Shown here: piece after piece, positions 17,416-25,061 of the stretch
How the letters are laid out: the number at the start of each line of letters is the position of its first letter
Numbering within the stretch: the stretch's first letter is position 1
Source of the DNA: Agromyces rhizosphaerae
Lineage (GTDB): Bacteria; Actinomycetota; Actinomycetes; Actinomycetales; Microbacteriaceae
DNA length: 64,000 nucleotides
Assembly: GCF_027925245.1 (NCBI RefSeq)
Contig: NZ_BSDP01000001.1
Location: 124,001-188,000, forward strand
Direction: 5' to 3'
The notes under the pieces: generated by a model
The model's input: the letters and a program-made list of their open reading frames with translations, nothing else
The model's database searches: none
What the model was told of the DNA's origin: nothing
Translations under genes and position numbers: made by a program

Positions 17416-18411
17416 GTGAGGATCGGGATCGTCGGCGCCGGTGCACTCGGCGGCGCGTTCGCCGCGCTGCTCGCCCGCGCGGGCCACGACGTCGAGGTGA
17501 CGGCCCGCGGTGCGGGGCTCGAGGCGATCCGGCGGGACGGCCTCAGGCTGAGCGGCGGCTACGGCGAGGCGCACGTGCGCGTCGAGGCATCCGACCGTCT
17601 CTCGCAGCGACCCGACCTCGCGCTCGTCTGCACCAAGGCGCAGGACGCCCGGCAGGCGATCGCCGACAACCGCGACGCGCTCGAGGGCACGACCGTGGTC
17701 GTCGTGCAGAACGGCCTCGAGGGCGTCCGGGTCGCGCGCGAGCTGCTGCCGGGGGCCGACTGCTTCGGCGTGCTCTCGATCATCGCCGCGAACTACACCG
17801 AGCCGGGGCACGTGCGCATCACGACCACCGCCGCGAGCTACCTCGGCCGCGGCGCCGGCCCCGCCGACGACGGCTCGCGGCGCGTGGCCGCGCTGCTCTC
17901 CGAGGCCGTGCCGGTCGTGGCCGTCGACGGCTTCGAGGGCGCGCAGTGGACCAAGCTCGTGGTGAACATGCTGAACGCGCTGCCCGCGATCACCGGGCTG
18001 AGCGTGCAGGAGGTCATCGCCGACCGCCGGCTGCGGCGCGTGCTCACGGCGTCAATGCGCGAGACCGTGCGCGTCGGCGTCGCCTGCGGGGTGCGCTTCG
18101 GCGCACTGCAGGGGCTCGGCGACCGGCGGTTGCGGCTCTTCGCGCGCCTCCCGCTCGCGCTCGACCAGGTGCTGCCGCTCGTGATGGGCGCGCGGATGGG
18201 GCGCGTGCCGAACCTCGGGTCGACGCTGCAGAGCATCCGGCGCGGCCAGCGCACCGAGATCGACTTCCTGAACGGCGCGGTGGCGCAGCGGGCGGATGCC
18301 GCGGGCGTCCCGGCGCCCGTGAATCGCACGCTCACCGGGCTGGTGCACCGGGTCGAGGAGACGGGCGCGCACGTGCCGGTGGACGAGGTGCTCGGGGCCG
18401 TCGCCGGGTGA
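17416..18411 (+). CDS. ketopantoate reductase family (PanE/ApbA) oxidoreductase
   Basis: 331-residue NADPH-dependent reductase. Seen: the N-terminal dinucleotide loop RIGIVGAGALGGAFAALLARAGHDV, LVCTKAQDARQAI, VVVQNGLEGV and, in the helical C-terminal domain, QWTKLVVNMLNALPAITG with the conserved Lys and Asn. Classical PanE reduces 2-dehydropantoate to pantoate for coenzyme A synthesis; paralogues act on other 2-oxo acids, and no other pantothenate gene is adjacent, so the symbol is withheld. The GTG is set by the leaderless -10 box. Confidence 0.85.
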   Translation: MRIGIVGAGALGGAFAALLARAGHDVEVTARGAGLEAIRRDGLRLSGGYGEAHVRVEASDRLSQRPDLALVCTKAQDARQAIADNRDALEGTTVVVVQNGLEGVRVARELLPGADCFGVLSIIAANYTEPGHVRITTTAASYLGRGAGPADDGSRRVAALLSEAVPVVAVDGFEGAQWTKLVVNMLNALPAITGLSVQEVIADRRLRRVLTASMRETVRVGVACGVRFGALQGLGDRRLRLFARLPLALDQVLPLVMGARMGRVPNLGSTLQSIRRGQRTEIDFLNGAVAQRADAAGVPAPVNRTLTGLVHRVEETGAHVPVDEVLGAVAG

Positions 18412-18901
18412 CGGGCGCTCTTGTGTTTCGCGCCGGTGTCGCACTCGTGAAGCCCATCGTTCGGGAAGGGCGTCGCACGTAACGGCGAGGTGAAATCTCG
18501 CTGGGTGCCGGGACGCGTTCGGGTGAGCGCCGAAGGCCCGCGCGACCTCCGCGAGCGCGACGGCCCGAGCGCGTGCAATCGCGTGCGCCTGGCACGGAAA
18601 CAGCCGGTCAAAGGCATTTTCAGAGTCGAGCCTAGCTCATGTTATGTGTCCCCGATGCGCCTCCCATGCGACGTGCCAGGGCCGGGCCCCGGAGCGCGCA
18701 CGACCCCCGATCGCTCCCCCGTTCGGGGGACTGTGATACCGGCGGCGGCCGCCACTACCTTCGGCAGCAATTCCCCCGCCAGACGTTCGGTACCCGCAGG
18801 GCTCCACCGCACGACCACCACTGCGGCCCGCACGGATCGATCCCCTCGCACCCGGGATCGACGCCCACCCGGCACTCCCCACCCGACGCAGTTGGCAACC
18901 C
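18412..18901. other. 490-base intergenic region upstream of the glycan operon
   Basis: I find no convincing coding frame or RNA gene here. The segment 18605-18650 is less GC-rich than its surroundings (CAAAGGCATTTTCAGAG, then CTAGCTCATGTTATGTG) and could hold a promoter. A short palindrome at 18715-18730 is listed separately. The long space suggests that the operon starting at 18902 has a regulated promoter and a leader of 100-250 bases. Confidence 0.5.
18715..18730. promoter_or_regulatory. C5/G5 inverted repeat, candidate operator of the glycan operon
   Basis: TCCCCCGTTCGGGGGA has 6-base perfect arms around GTTC and is followed within a few bases by GTGATACC, a possible -10 region. The position (about 170 bases before the oxidase start) suits an operator. 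It could also be a short RNA hairpin; nothing else supports either reading. Confidence 0.3.
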
Positions 18902-21460
18902 ATGGGAAACCTCCCCTCACCCGTGTTCCGCGCGCTCGCCGCGCTGGCCGCGATCGCCGTGCTCGCGACGATCCCCGCGGCGACCGTCGCCGCGCCCGCG
19001 AACCTCGTGCAGAACCCCTCGCTCGAGGACGGCGAGGCGTGGCCGACGTGCTTCGCCGCGAGCGGATGGGGCACCGAGGCGGACTGGTCGTTCGTCGAGC
19101 GCGCCGACGGCGGGCGCGCCGTGCGCATCGACCTCGCCGGCCACGAGGCCGGCGACCGCAAGCTCCTGCAGGCCGAGACCGACGCGTGCGCTCCGGCCGT
19201 CGAGCCGGGCAACGCCTACGACCTCGAGGTCGCCTACCGCTCCGACGTCGCGACCGGCATCACGCTGTTCCGCCGCACCGCCGAGGGGTGGACGTACTGG
19301 GGCGACCTCGGCCAGGCACCCGCATCCGCCGACTGGACCACCGCGACGGCCACCACCCCGATCGTGCCCGAGGGCACCGACCGCATCGTGTTCGGGCTCT
19401 CGCTCGCGACCGACGGGTTCCTGGAGACCGACGACTACGCGCTGCTCGACCTCGCCGGCAGCGAGGAGCCCGACCCGGAGCCCGAGCAGCTGGTGGTCAA
19501 CCCGTGGCTCGTCGACGGCGACGACCCGGGCGCCTGCATGCAGCTCGGGGGCTGGGGCGAGCACGACTCGGTCGCCGGCCTCGCCGACGCGGTCCCCGCG
19601 GACGCGCCCGAGGGCGCGCGCTCCTACCGGATCGAGATGGCCGACCGCGTCTCGGGCGACCTCAAGCTGATCCAGTCCGAGGCGGCGGGGTGCGCCCCCG
19701 ACGTCGCGCCGGGCGACGAGCTCGTCGCGTCGGTCCGGTACCGCTCCGACGCCGCGGCGGTCTCGGTCACCGCGTTCATCCACGGCACCGCGGGGTGGTC
19801 GTACTGGACCGAGCTCGCCGCCCTCCCGCCCGCGGCCGAGTGGACGACGGCGACGGTGCCGCTGCCGACGATCCCCGACGGCGCCGACCGCGTGAGCTTC
19901 GGCGTCTCGATCTCGTCCGACGGCGTGCTGGAGACGACCGGGTACGGCCTCACCGCGCTGATCGAGCCCCCCGAGCAGACCGCCACGCCCACGCCGACGC
20001 CCACTGCGGACCCCGGCGAGGAGCCCACCGGCGACCCGGCGCTCGACGGCTCGTGGGAGGTCCGCACGACCGAGATGCCGATCCGCACGATCCACAGCAC
20101 GCTGCTGCACGACGGGCGGATCCTGCTCATCGCCGGCTCCGGCAACGACGGCGCGCAGTTCGCCGCGGGCACGTTCCGGGCCGTGGTCTGGGACCCCGAC
20201 GCCGACACCTTCGACGAGGTGCCCGTGCCGTACGACATGTTCTGCGCCGGGCACGTGACGCTGCCCGACGGCAAGGTGCTCATCGCCGGGGGCACGGAGG
20301 CCTTCCCCGAGGAGGACCAGGGCCCGAACACGTTCAAGGGCTCCGCGCACAGCTACTACTTCGACCCCGAGGACGACGCCTTCCACGTGCTCGCCGACAT
20401 GGCGGGCGCGCACTGGTACCCCACGCTCACCAAGCTCGGCAACGGCGACGTGTGGGCGGCCGGCGGCCTGGACGAGAAGGCCTCGGGCACGGTGCTCACC
20501 GAGATGTTCGACGTCTCGGAGATGGCATGGCTCCCCGCGGGGCAGGTGCCGCAGACCTGGAGCTTCTGGGGCACGTACCCGCACATGTACCTGCTCGAGG
20601 ACGGGCTGCTCTTCTACGCCGGCGCCCACACGTTCGGCAACGGGCTCCCCGGCACCGGTGCCTCGCTCTACGACTGGACCCAGGCGCAGATCTGGGACGT
20701 GCCCGGCCTGCGCGAGAAGGACATGCGCGACCAGGCCGGCTCCGTGCTGCTTCCGCCGGCGCAGGACCAGCGCGTGATGATCGTCGGCGGCGGCAACACC
20801 GACGGCGCCGCGCCCGGCATCGACCTCGTCGACATCATCGACCTCTCCGAGCCGTCGCCGGCGTACGAGCCCGCCGCGGACCTCCCCGGTCCCGGCAAGG
20901 GCTACGTGAACGTGATCAACCTGCCCGACCGCACGGTGCTGGCGACGAGCGGCGCGCGGTACAACCGCGCCGACGACGTGCTCACCTCGGCGATCTACGA
21001 CCCGCAGGGCGACGTCTGGCGCGCCGTCGAGCCCGACCCCATCGGGCGCAACTACCACTCGAGCGCCATCCTGATGCCCGACGGGCGCGTGGCGGTGATC
21101 GGATCGAACCCGCTCGACAACTCGTACGAGCACCGCCTCTCGGTCTACAGCCCGCCCTACCTGCACGCGGGCACCCGGCCGACGGTCGCGGGGGTTCCGG
21201 ATGCCGCGAGCCACGGCGACGTGCTCGAGCTCGACGTCACCGGCGAGGTCGTCTCCGCCTCGCTGCTCGCGCCGATGTCGTCCACCCACCAGACCGACAC
21301 CAACGCGCGCCTGGTCGACCTGCCGATGGCGGGCGCCGACGGCACGCGCACCGTGCAGGTGCCCGACAACCCGAACCTCCTCCCCCCGGGCCCGTACATG
21401 CTCACCGTGCTCGACGCCGCCGGCGTGCCGAGCGTCGCCGAATGGATCTGGATCTCATGA
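18902..21460 (+). CDS. secreted GlxA/galactose-oxidase-like copper radical oxidase
   Basis: 852 residues, exported. Order: signal peptide (about 1-33, core ALAALAAIAVLATIPAAT), two homologous ~155-residue jelly-roll-like modules (34-190 and 195-353), a Thr/Pro/Glu linker (357-380), a kelch propeller (about 385-740) and a DUF1929-like C-terminal domain. The copper-radical site appears complete: Cys448 in MFCAGH and Tyr506 in HWYPTL match the thioether-linked Cys-Tyr pair, Tyr718-His719 in RNYHSS the axial Tyr and first His, and His796 in SSTHQTD the second His. Such enzymes oxidise alcohols or aldehydes with O2, releasing H2O2; Streptomyces GlxA acts with the synthase CslA on a cell-surface glucan. 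The next gene overlaps by ATGA, and a GT2 lies two genes on. Confidence 0.85.
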   Translation: MGNLPSPVFRALAALAAIAVLATIPAATVAAPANLVQNPSLEDGEAWPTCFAASGWGTEADWSFVERADGGRAVRIDLAGHEAGDRKLLQAETDACAPAVEPGNAYDLEVAYRSDVATGITLFRRTAEGWTYWGDLGQAPASADWTTATATTPIVPEGTDRIVFGLSLATDGFLETDDYALLDLAGSEEPDPEPEQLVVNPWLVDGDDPGACMQLGGWGEHDSVAGLADAVPADAPEGARSYRIEMADRVSGDLKLIQSEAAGCAPDVAPGDELVASVRYRSDAAAVSVTAFIHGTAGWSYWTELAALPPAAEWTTATVPLPTIPDGADRVSFGVSISSDGVLETTGYGLTALIEPPEQTATPTPTPTADPGEEPTGDPALDGSWEVRTTEMPIRTIHSTLLHDGRILLIAGSGNDGAQFAAGTFRAVVWDPDADTFDEVPVPYDMFCAGHVTLPDGKVLIAGGTEAFPEEDQGPNTFKGSAHSYYFDPEDDAFHVLADMAGAHWYPTLTKLGNGDVWAAGGLDEKASGTVLTEMFDVSEMAWLPAGQVPQTWSFWGTYPHMYLLEDGLLFYAGAHTFGNGLPGTGASLYDWTQAQIWDVPGLREKDMRDQAGSVLLPPAQDQRVMIVGGGNTDGAAPGIDLVDIIDLSEPSPAYEPAADLPGPGKGYVNVINLPDRTVLATSGARYNRADDVLTSAIYDPQGDVWRAVEPDPIGRNYHSSAILMPDGRVAVIGSNPLDNSYEHRLSVYSPPYLHAGTRPTVAGVPDAASHGDVLELDVTGEVVSASLLAPMSSTHQTDTNARLVDLPMAGADGTRTVQVPDNPNLLPPGPYMLTVLDAAGVPSVAEWIWIS

Positions 21461-22131
21461 GCGCGCCCGAGCGACGTGCCCGCCTCGCGCCGGTCCCCGC
21501 CGCGATCGCCCTCGGCGTGATCGCCGTCGTCGGCGCTGCGCTGCTCCTGCCGGGCCTCGCGGGCGAGCGCACGGAGGCAGGCGCACCGACCGGCGCGCAC
21601 GCGAACCACGGCATCCCCTCCGACGCCGGGGCCGCGTCCGTCGGCCCGGCCCCGTCGACGGCGGCGACCGCGACGCCCTCCGAGGAGGCCACCGACGACG
21701 AGCCCGGGCGCACGAGCATCGAGCCGCCCGTCGATCAGGCGCCCGGCACCACCGCGCAGACCAGCCTCGCGCAGGCGGCCTCCGCCCCGATCACCCAGCG
21801 CGACGGCACCGCCGGGCTCGGCGAGGCTCGCCCGGCGATCGCACCCGAGGACACGACCGCGGGCGACACCGGCTACGGCGGGTGCCTCGTCGAGTACGGC
21901 GAGAACGGGCAGTGCCTGCCGACCATCCCGCCGAGCCTCACCGGGCACGTGTCGGAGATGCTCGAGGCGGGCCTCGACCCGTCCGACATGTACCACCCGT
22001 GGACCTGCACCGAGGTGCGCGAGTACTTCCCGGACGGCATCGCCGTCCGGCAGGGCGTCGATCCGCAGGGGCTCGACCCCGACGGCGACGGCACCGCATG
22101 CACCGCCCGAGACCTGGAGGAGACCCGATGA
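21457..22131 (+). CDS. membrane-anchored protein with excalibur-like C-terminus
   Basis: 224 residues: short basic N-terminus, one transmembrane helix (about 14-33, IALGVIAVVGAALLLPGLAG), a ~100-residue Ala/Thr/Glu/Pro-rich stalk, and an extracellular C-terminal module with four cysteines (GGCLVEYGENGQC, HPWTC, DGTAC). The end DPDGDGTAC matches the excalibur-type calcium-binding motif DxDxDGxxC. HPWTCTEVREYFPDGIAVRQ is unusual for the family. It is translationally coupled to the oxidase upstream and the GT2 downstream (ATGA at both ends), so a cell-surface scaffold or oxidase partner is a fair inference. Function is otherwise unknown. Confidence 0.8.
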   Translation: MSAPERRARLAPVPAAIALGVIAVVGAALLLPGLAGERTEAGAPTGAHANHGIPSDAGAASVGPAPSTAATATPSEEATDDEPGRTSIEPPVDQAPGTTAQTSLAQAASAPITQRDGTAGLGEARPAIAPEDTTAGDTGYGGCLVEYGENGQCLPTIPPSLTGHVSEMLEAGLDPSDMYHPWTCTEVREYFPDGIAVRQGVDPQGLDPDGDGTACTARDLEETR

Positions 22132-23396
22132 TCGTCGCATCCGCCCTGCTGGTCCTGTTCGCGCTCGCGCTCCTCGCGATCTCGCTCTCGACGCTCTTCC
22201 TGGCGACCTACGCCTGGTGGGACCCGGGACAGCGCAACCGGACCGGCTTCCCCGAGCTCGACGACGGCGAGGACGCGCTCCACTTCTCGCTCATCGTGCC
22301 CTGCCGGCACGAGACCGAGGAGGTCATGCGCACGACGATCGGGCGCCTGCTCGGGCAGTCGCACCAGCGACTCGACGTCGTGATCTCGGTGGGGCACGAC
22401 GACCCCGAGACCGTGGCGACCGCGCAGCGCATCGCCGCGGAGACCCCGGACCGCGTCGCCGTCAGCATCGACTACAGCGAGTCGAAGAACAAGCCGCGCC
22501 AGATGAACACCGCGCTCGCGATGTGCCACGGCGACGTGGTGGGCGTCTTCGACGCCGAGTCGGTCGCCGCACACGACCTGCTCCGCAAGATCGAGGCGGC
22601 CTTCCGCTCGACGGGGGCCGACGCGGTGCAGGGCGCCGTGCAGCTCGTCAACTACCGCGACAGCTGGTACGCGCTGCGCAACTGCCTCGAGTACTTCATC
22701 TGGTTCCGGTCGCGCCTGCACGCCCACGCCCGCATGGGGTTCATCCCGCTCGGCGGGAACACCGTCTTCGTGCGTCGCGCGCTGCTCGCGGACGTCGGCG
22801 GGTGGGACGCCGACTGCCTCGCCGAGGACTGCGAACTCGGCGTGCGGCTCTCGACCCTGAAGCACCGCATCGTCGTCGCGTACTCCCCCGAGCTCGTCAC
22901 CCGCGAGGAGACCCCCGACTCGGTCAGGGCCCTGGTCAAGCAGCGCACCCGCTGGTCGCTCGGCTTCATGCAGGTCTACGCGAAGGGCCAGTGGCGCACG
23001 CTGCCGCGCCTCTCGGAGCGCATCACCGCGTGGTGGACGCTCACCCAGCAGCACCTCATGGCGCTCACCGGCATCGCGGTGCCGGCGTCGATCGCGCTGG
23101 CGATCTTCGGCAAGTTCCCGCTCGGGGTCACGATGATCACGTTCCTCCCGCTCATCGCGACGCTCGCGACCGTGGCCCTCGAGGTGTGCATGCTCCGCGA
23201 GTTCGGTCGCGACCACGCCTTCCGCATACGGCTCCGCGACTACGTCACGCTCGTGGTCAGCACCCCGGCGTACCACCTCCTGCTCGCGGTCGCCGCGGTG
23301 CGCGCGTTCTGGAAGTTCCAGGGCGGCGACTTCCGCTGGGAGAAGACGGCCCACAAGGGATCGCACCTCACCTACCTCGGGGCGGAGACGCGATGA
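22128..23396 (+). CDS. processive-type family 2 glycosyltransferase, membrane-bound
   Basis: 422 residues. An N-terminal transmembrane helix (1-25), a cytosolic GT-A domain, and about three C-terminal helices (305-400). Seen: LIVPCRHE at the start of the fold, VFDAES at the DxD position (Asp-Ala-Glu rather than Asp-x-Asp), AEDCELG at the TED catalytic-base position, and KQRTRWSLG, the Q(R)xRW motif of cellulose-synthase-like processive enzymes. It is shorter than Streptomyces CslA and lacks a PilZ domain. Together with the oxidase it resembles a CslA/GlxA pair. Sugar donor and product are unknown. Confidence 0.88.
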   Translation: MIVASALLVLFALALLAISLSTLFLATYAWWDPGQRNRTGFPELDDGEDALHFSLIVPCRHETEEVMRTTIGRLLGQSHQRLDVVISVGHDDPETVATAQRIAAETPDRVAVSIDYSESKNKPRQMNTALAMCHGDVVGVFDAESVAAHDLLRKIEAAFRSTGADAVQGAVQLVNYRDSWYALRNCLEYFIWFRSRLHAHARMGFIPLGGNTVFVRRALLADVGGWDADCLAEDCELGVRLSTLKHRIVVAYSPELVTREETPDSVRALVKQRTRWSLGFMQVYAKGQWRTLPRLSERITAWWTLTQQHLMALTGIAVPASIALAIFGKFPLGVTMITFLPLIATLATVALEVCMLREFGRDHAFRIRLRDYVTLVVSTPAYHLLLAVAAVRAFWKFQGGDFRWEKTAHKGSHLTYLGAETR

Positions 23397-24994
23397 GCAC
23401 GGCACTCGAACCCGAGATCGTCGAGGTCGTCGACCCGCGCACGAGGCGCGCCGAACGGCTGCGCCGCCTGCTGACCCGCGACCGCATCACGGCGCTCGCG
23501 ATCGGGCTCTGCGCCTACGTCCTCGGCCTCTGGAACATCGCGGGCAGCCCGACCTTCCAGGACGACGAGGGCACCTACGCCGCGCAGGCGGCGGCGGTGC
23601 TCGAGGGCGACCTCGCCCCGTACACGTACTGGTACGACCACCCGCCGCTCGGCTGGATCCAGCTCGCGATCGGCGGATGGCTGCCGTACCTGCTCGGGAT
23701 CGGCGGCTCGGACCTCGCCGCGTTCCGCACGGTCATGCCGATCGCGTTCGCCGCGAGCGCCGCGCTGGTCTACCTCATCCTGCGCCGCGTGCGGGTGCGG
23801 ACGGCGTTCGCGGTCCTCGCATCCGTCGTGTTCGCCCTGTCGCCGCTCTCGCTGGAGCTCGGCCGCCAGGTGTTCCTCGACAACGTCGCGACGCCCTGGG
23901 TGCTGCTCGCGGTCTACGCCGCGCTCTCCCCGCGCACGGCGCTGTGGCACCACGTCGGCTCGGGCCTGTTCTTCGCCGTCGCCGTGCTCACCAAGCTCAC
24001 GTCCGCGATCTTCGGCCCCGCCATCATGCTCGCGATGCTGGGCCGCGACGGCTGGCGCGGGCGCTCGTTCTCGATCGTCGGGTTCCTCACCGTCGGCGGT
24101 CTCGTGCTCGCCCTGTTCCCGGTGATGGCGATCCTGCGCGGGGAGCTCCTCTCCGACCCGAACCGGGTGTCGCTGCAGGACGCGCTCGCGTACCAGTTCC
24201 TCTCCCGCTCGGGCTCCGGGTGGCTGTGGGAGGAGGGCTCGCATCGTGGCGGCCTCGTCGCCTCCTGGGTCGCGCAGGACCCGCTGCTCCTCCTCGCCGG
24301 CGTCGCCGCCGCGCTCGCCTGCGCCTTCGCCCAGCGCACGCGCTGGATCACGGTCGCCATCGCCGGCTTCGCCCTCCCGATCGTCGCCAGCCAGGGGTAC
24401 CTGCCGGCGATGTACGTGATCGGCGTGCTGCCGTTCCTCGCGCTCGCGATGGGCGCCGGGCTCGACCTGGCCTGGCGCGCGGGCGAGAAGGCGCTCGATG
24501 CCCGCGCCCCCGCGATCCGCGAGGGCTTCGGGACCGTGATCGCCACCGCGGTGGCCGTGGCACTGATCGCGGTGCCGGCGGTCCGGTTCGTCGAGCGGGC
24601 GCCAGAGGTGCTCGCGGGCGACGCGAACGGCGACTGGAAGCGCACCCTCGCGTGGGTGACCGAGCACGTGCCGCGAGACGAGGTCGTCCTGGTGCCGTAC
24701 TCGATGTGGCTCGACCTCGACACCGCCGGATGGAACGACCCCTGGACCCTGATCGTGCTCGAGAAGGTCGACCTCGACTCGCAGTTCGACGTGGAGCATC
24801 CGGACGGCTGGACCGAGATCCGGTGGATCGTCGAGGGGCCGACCGTACGGCCGAACATCGAGCACCTCGGACTCGAGACCGCGGGACGGGCGCTGGATGC
24901 CGCCGAGCCCGTCGTGACCTTCGGCGAGTGGACCGTCCACGCCGTCGTCCCGCCCACGCCGCCCCAGCCCGGGGCCACGTCGCCAGCTCCCTGA
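23393..24994 (+). CDS. GT39/PMT_2-type polyprenyl-phosphate-sugar glycosyltransferase
   Basis: 533-residue GT-C enzyme with roughly ten to eleven transmembrane helices and a C-terminal extracytoplasmic tail of about 110 residues. The first external loop carries FQDDEGTYAAQAAAVLEG, with the acidic pair used for catalysis in protein-mannosyltransferase/ArnT-like enzymes, and YWYDHPPLGW is the second family motif. These enzymes take a sugar from a polyprenyl phosphate and transfer it outside the membrane. It overlaps the GT2 (ATGA), and the gene 67 bases downstream makes such lipid-linked sugars, a coherent pair. The acceptor may be the operon's glycan or a protein. Confidence 0.85.
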   Translation: MSTALEPEIVEVVDPRTRRAERLRRLLTRDRITALAIGLCAYVLGLWNIAGSPTFQDDEGTYAAQAAAVLEGDLAPYTYWYDHPPLGWIQLAIGGWLPYLLGIGGSDLAAFRTVMPIAFAASAALVYLILRRVRVRTAFAVLASVVFALSPLSLELGRQVFLDNVATPWVLLAVYAALSPRTALWHHVGSGLFFAVAVLTKLTSAIFGPAIMLAMLGRDGWRGRSFSIVGFLTVGGLVLALFPVMAILRGELLSDPNRVSLQDALAYQFLSRSGSGWLWEEGSHRGGLVASWVAQDPLLLLAGVAAALACAFAQRTRWITVAIAGFALPIVASQGYLPAMYVIGVLPFLALAMGAGLDLAWRAGEKALDARAPAIREGFGTVIATAVAVALIAVPAVRFVERAPEVLAGDANGDWKRTLAWVTEHVPRDEVVLVPYSMWLDLDTAGWNDPWTLIVLEKVDLDSQFDVEHPDGWTEIRWIVEGPTVRPNIEHLGLETAGRALDAAEPVVTFGEWTVHAVVPPTPPQPGATSPAP

Positions 24995-25061
24995 CGACCG
25001 CGACCCGCTCGCGCCACGCGCCCCCGCAGCAGTGCCCGCTCCATCACCCGAAGGAGACGCA

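Noticed and set aside
18412..18901. Riboswitch or small RNA before the glycan operon
   Set aside because: Apart from one short C5/G5 palindrome I could not find paired elements matching any class I know.
18917..21289. 790-codon open frame on the minus strand opposite the oxidase
   Set aside because: Val/Arg/Gly-rich shadow typical of GC-rich antisense frames; the plus strand carries clear signal peptide and Cu-site motifs.
18490..22131. Open frame of 1213 codons on the plus strand through the oxidase region
   Set aside because: Arg/Pro/Ala-rich translation without domains, out of frame with the kelch protein. Only its end (21457-22131) is a real gene.
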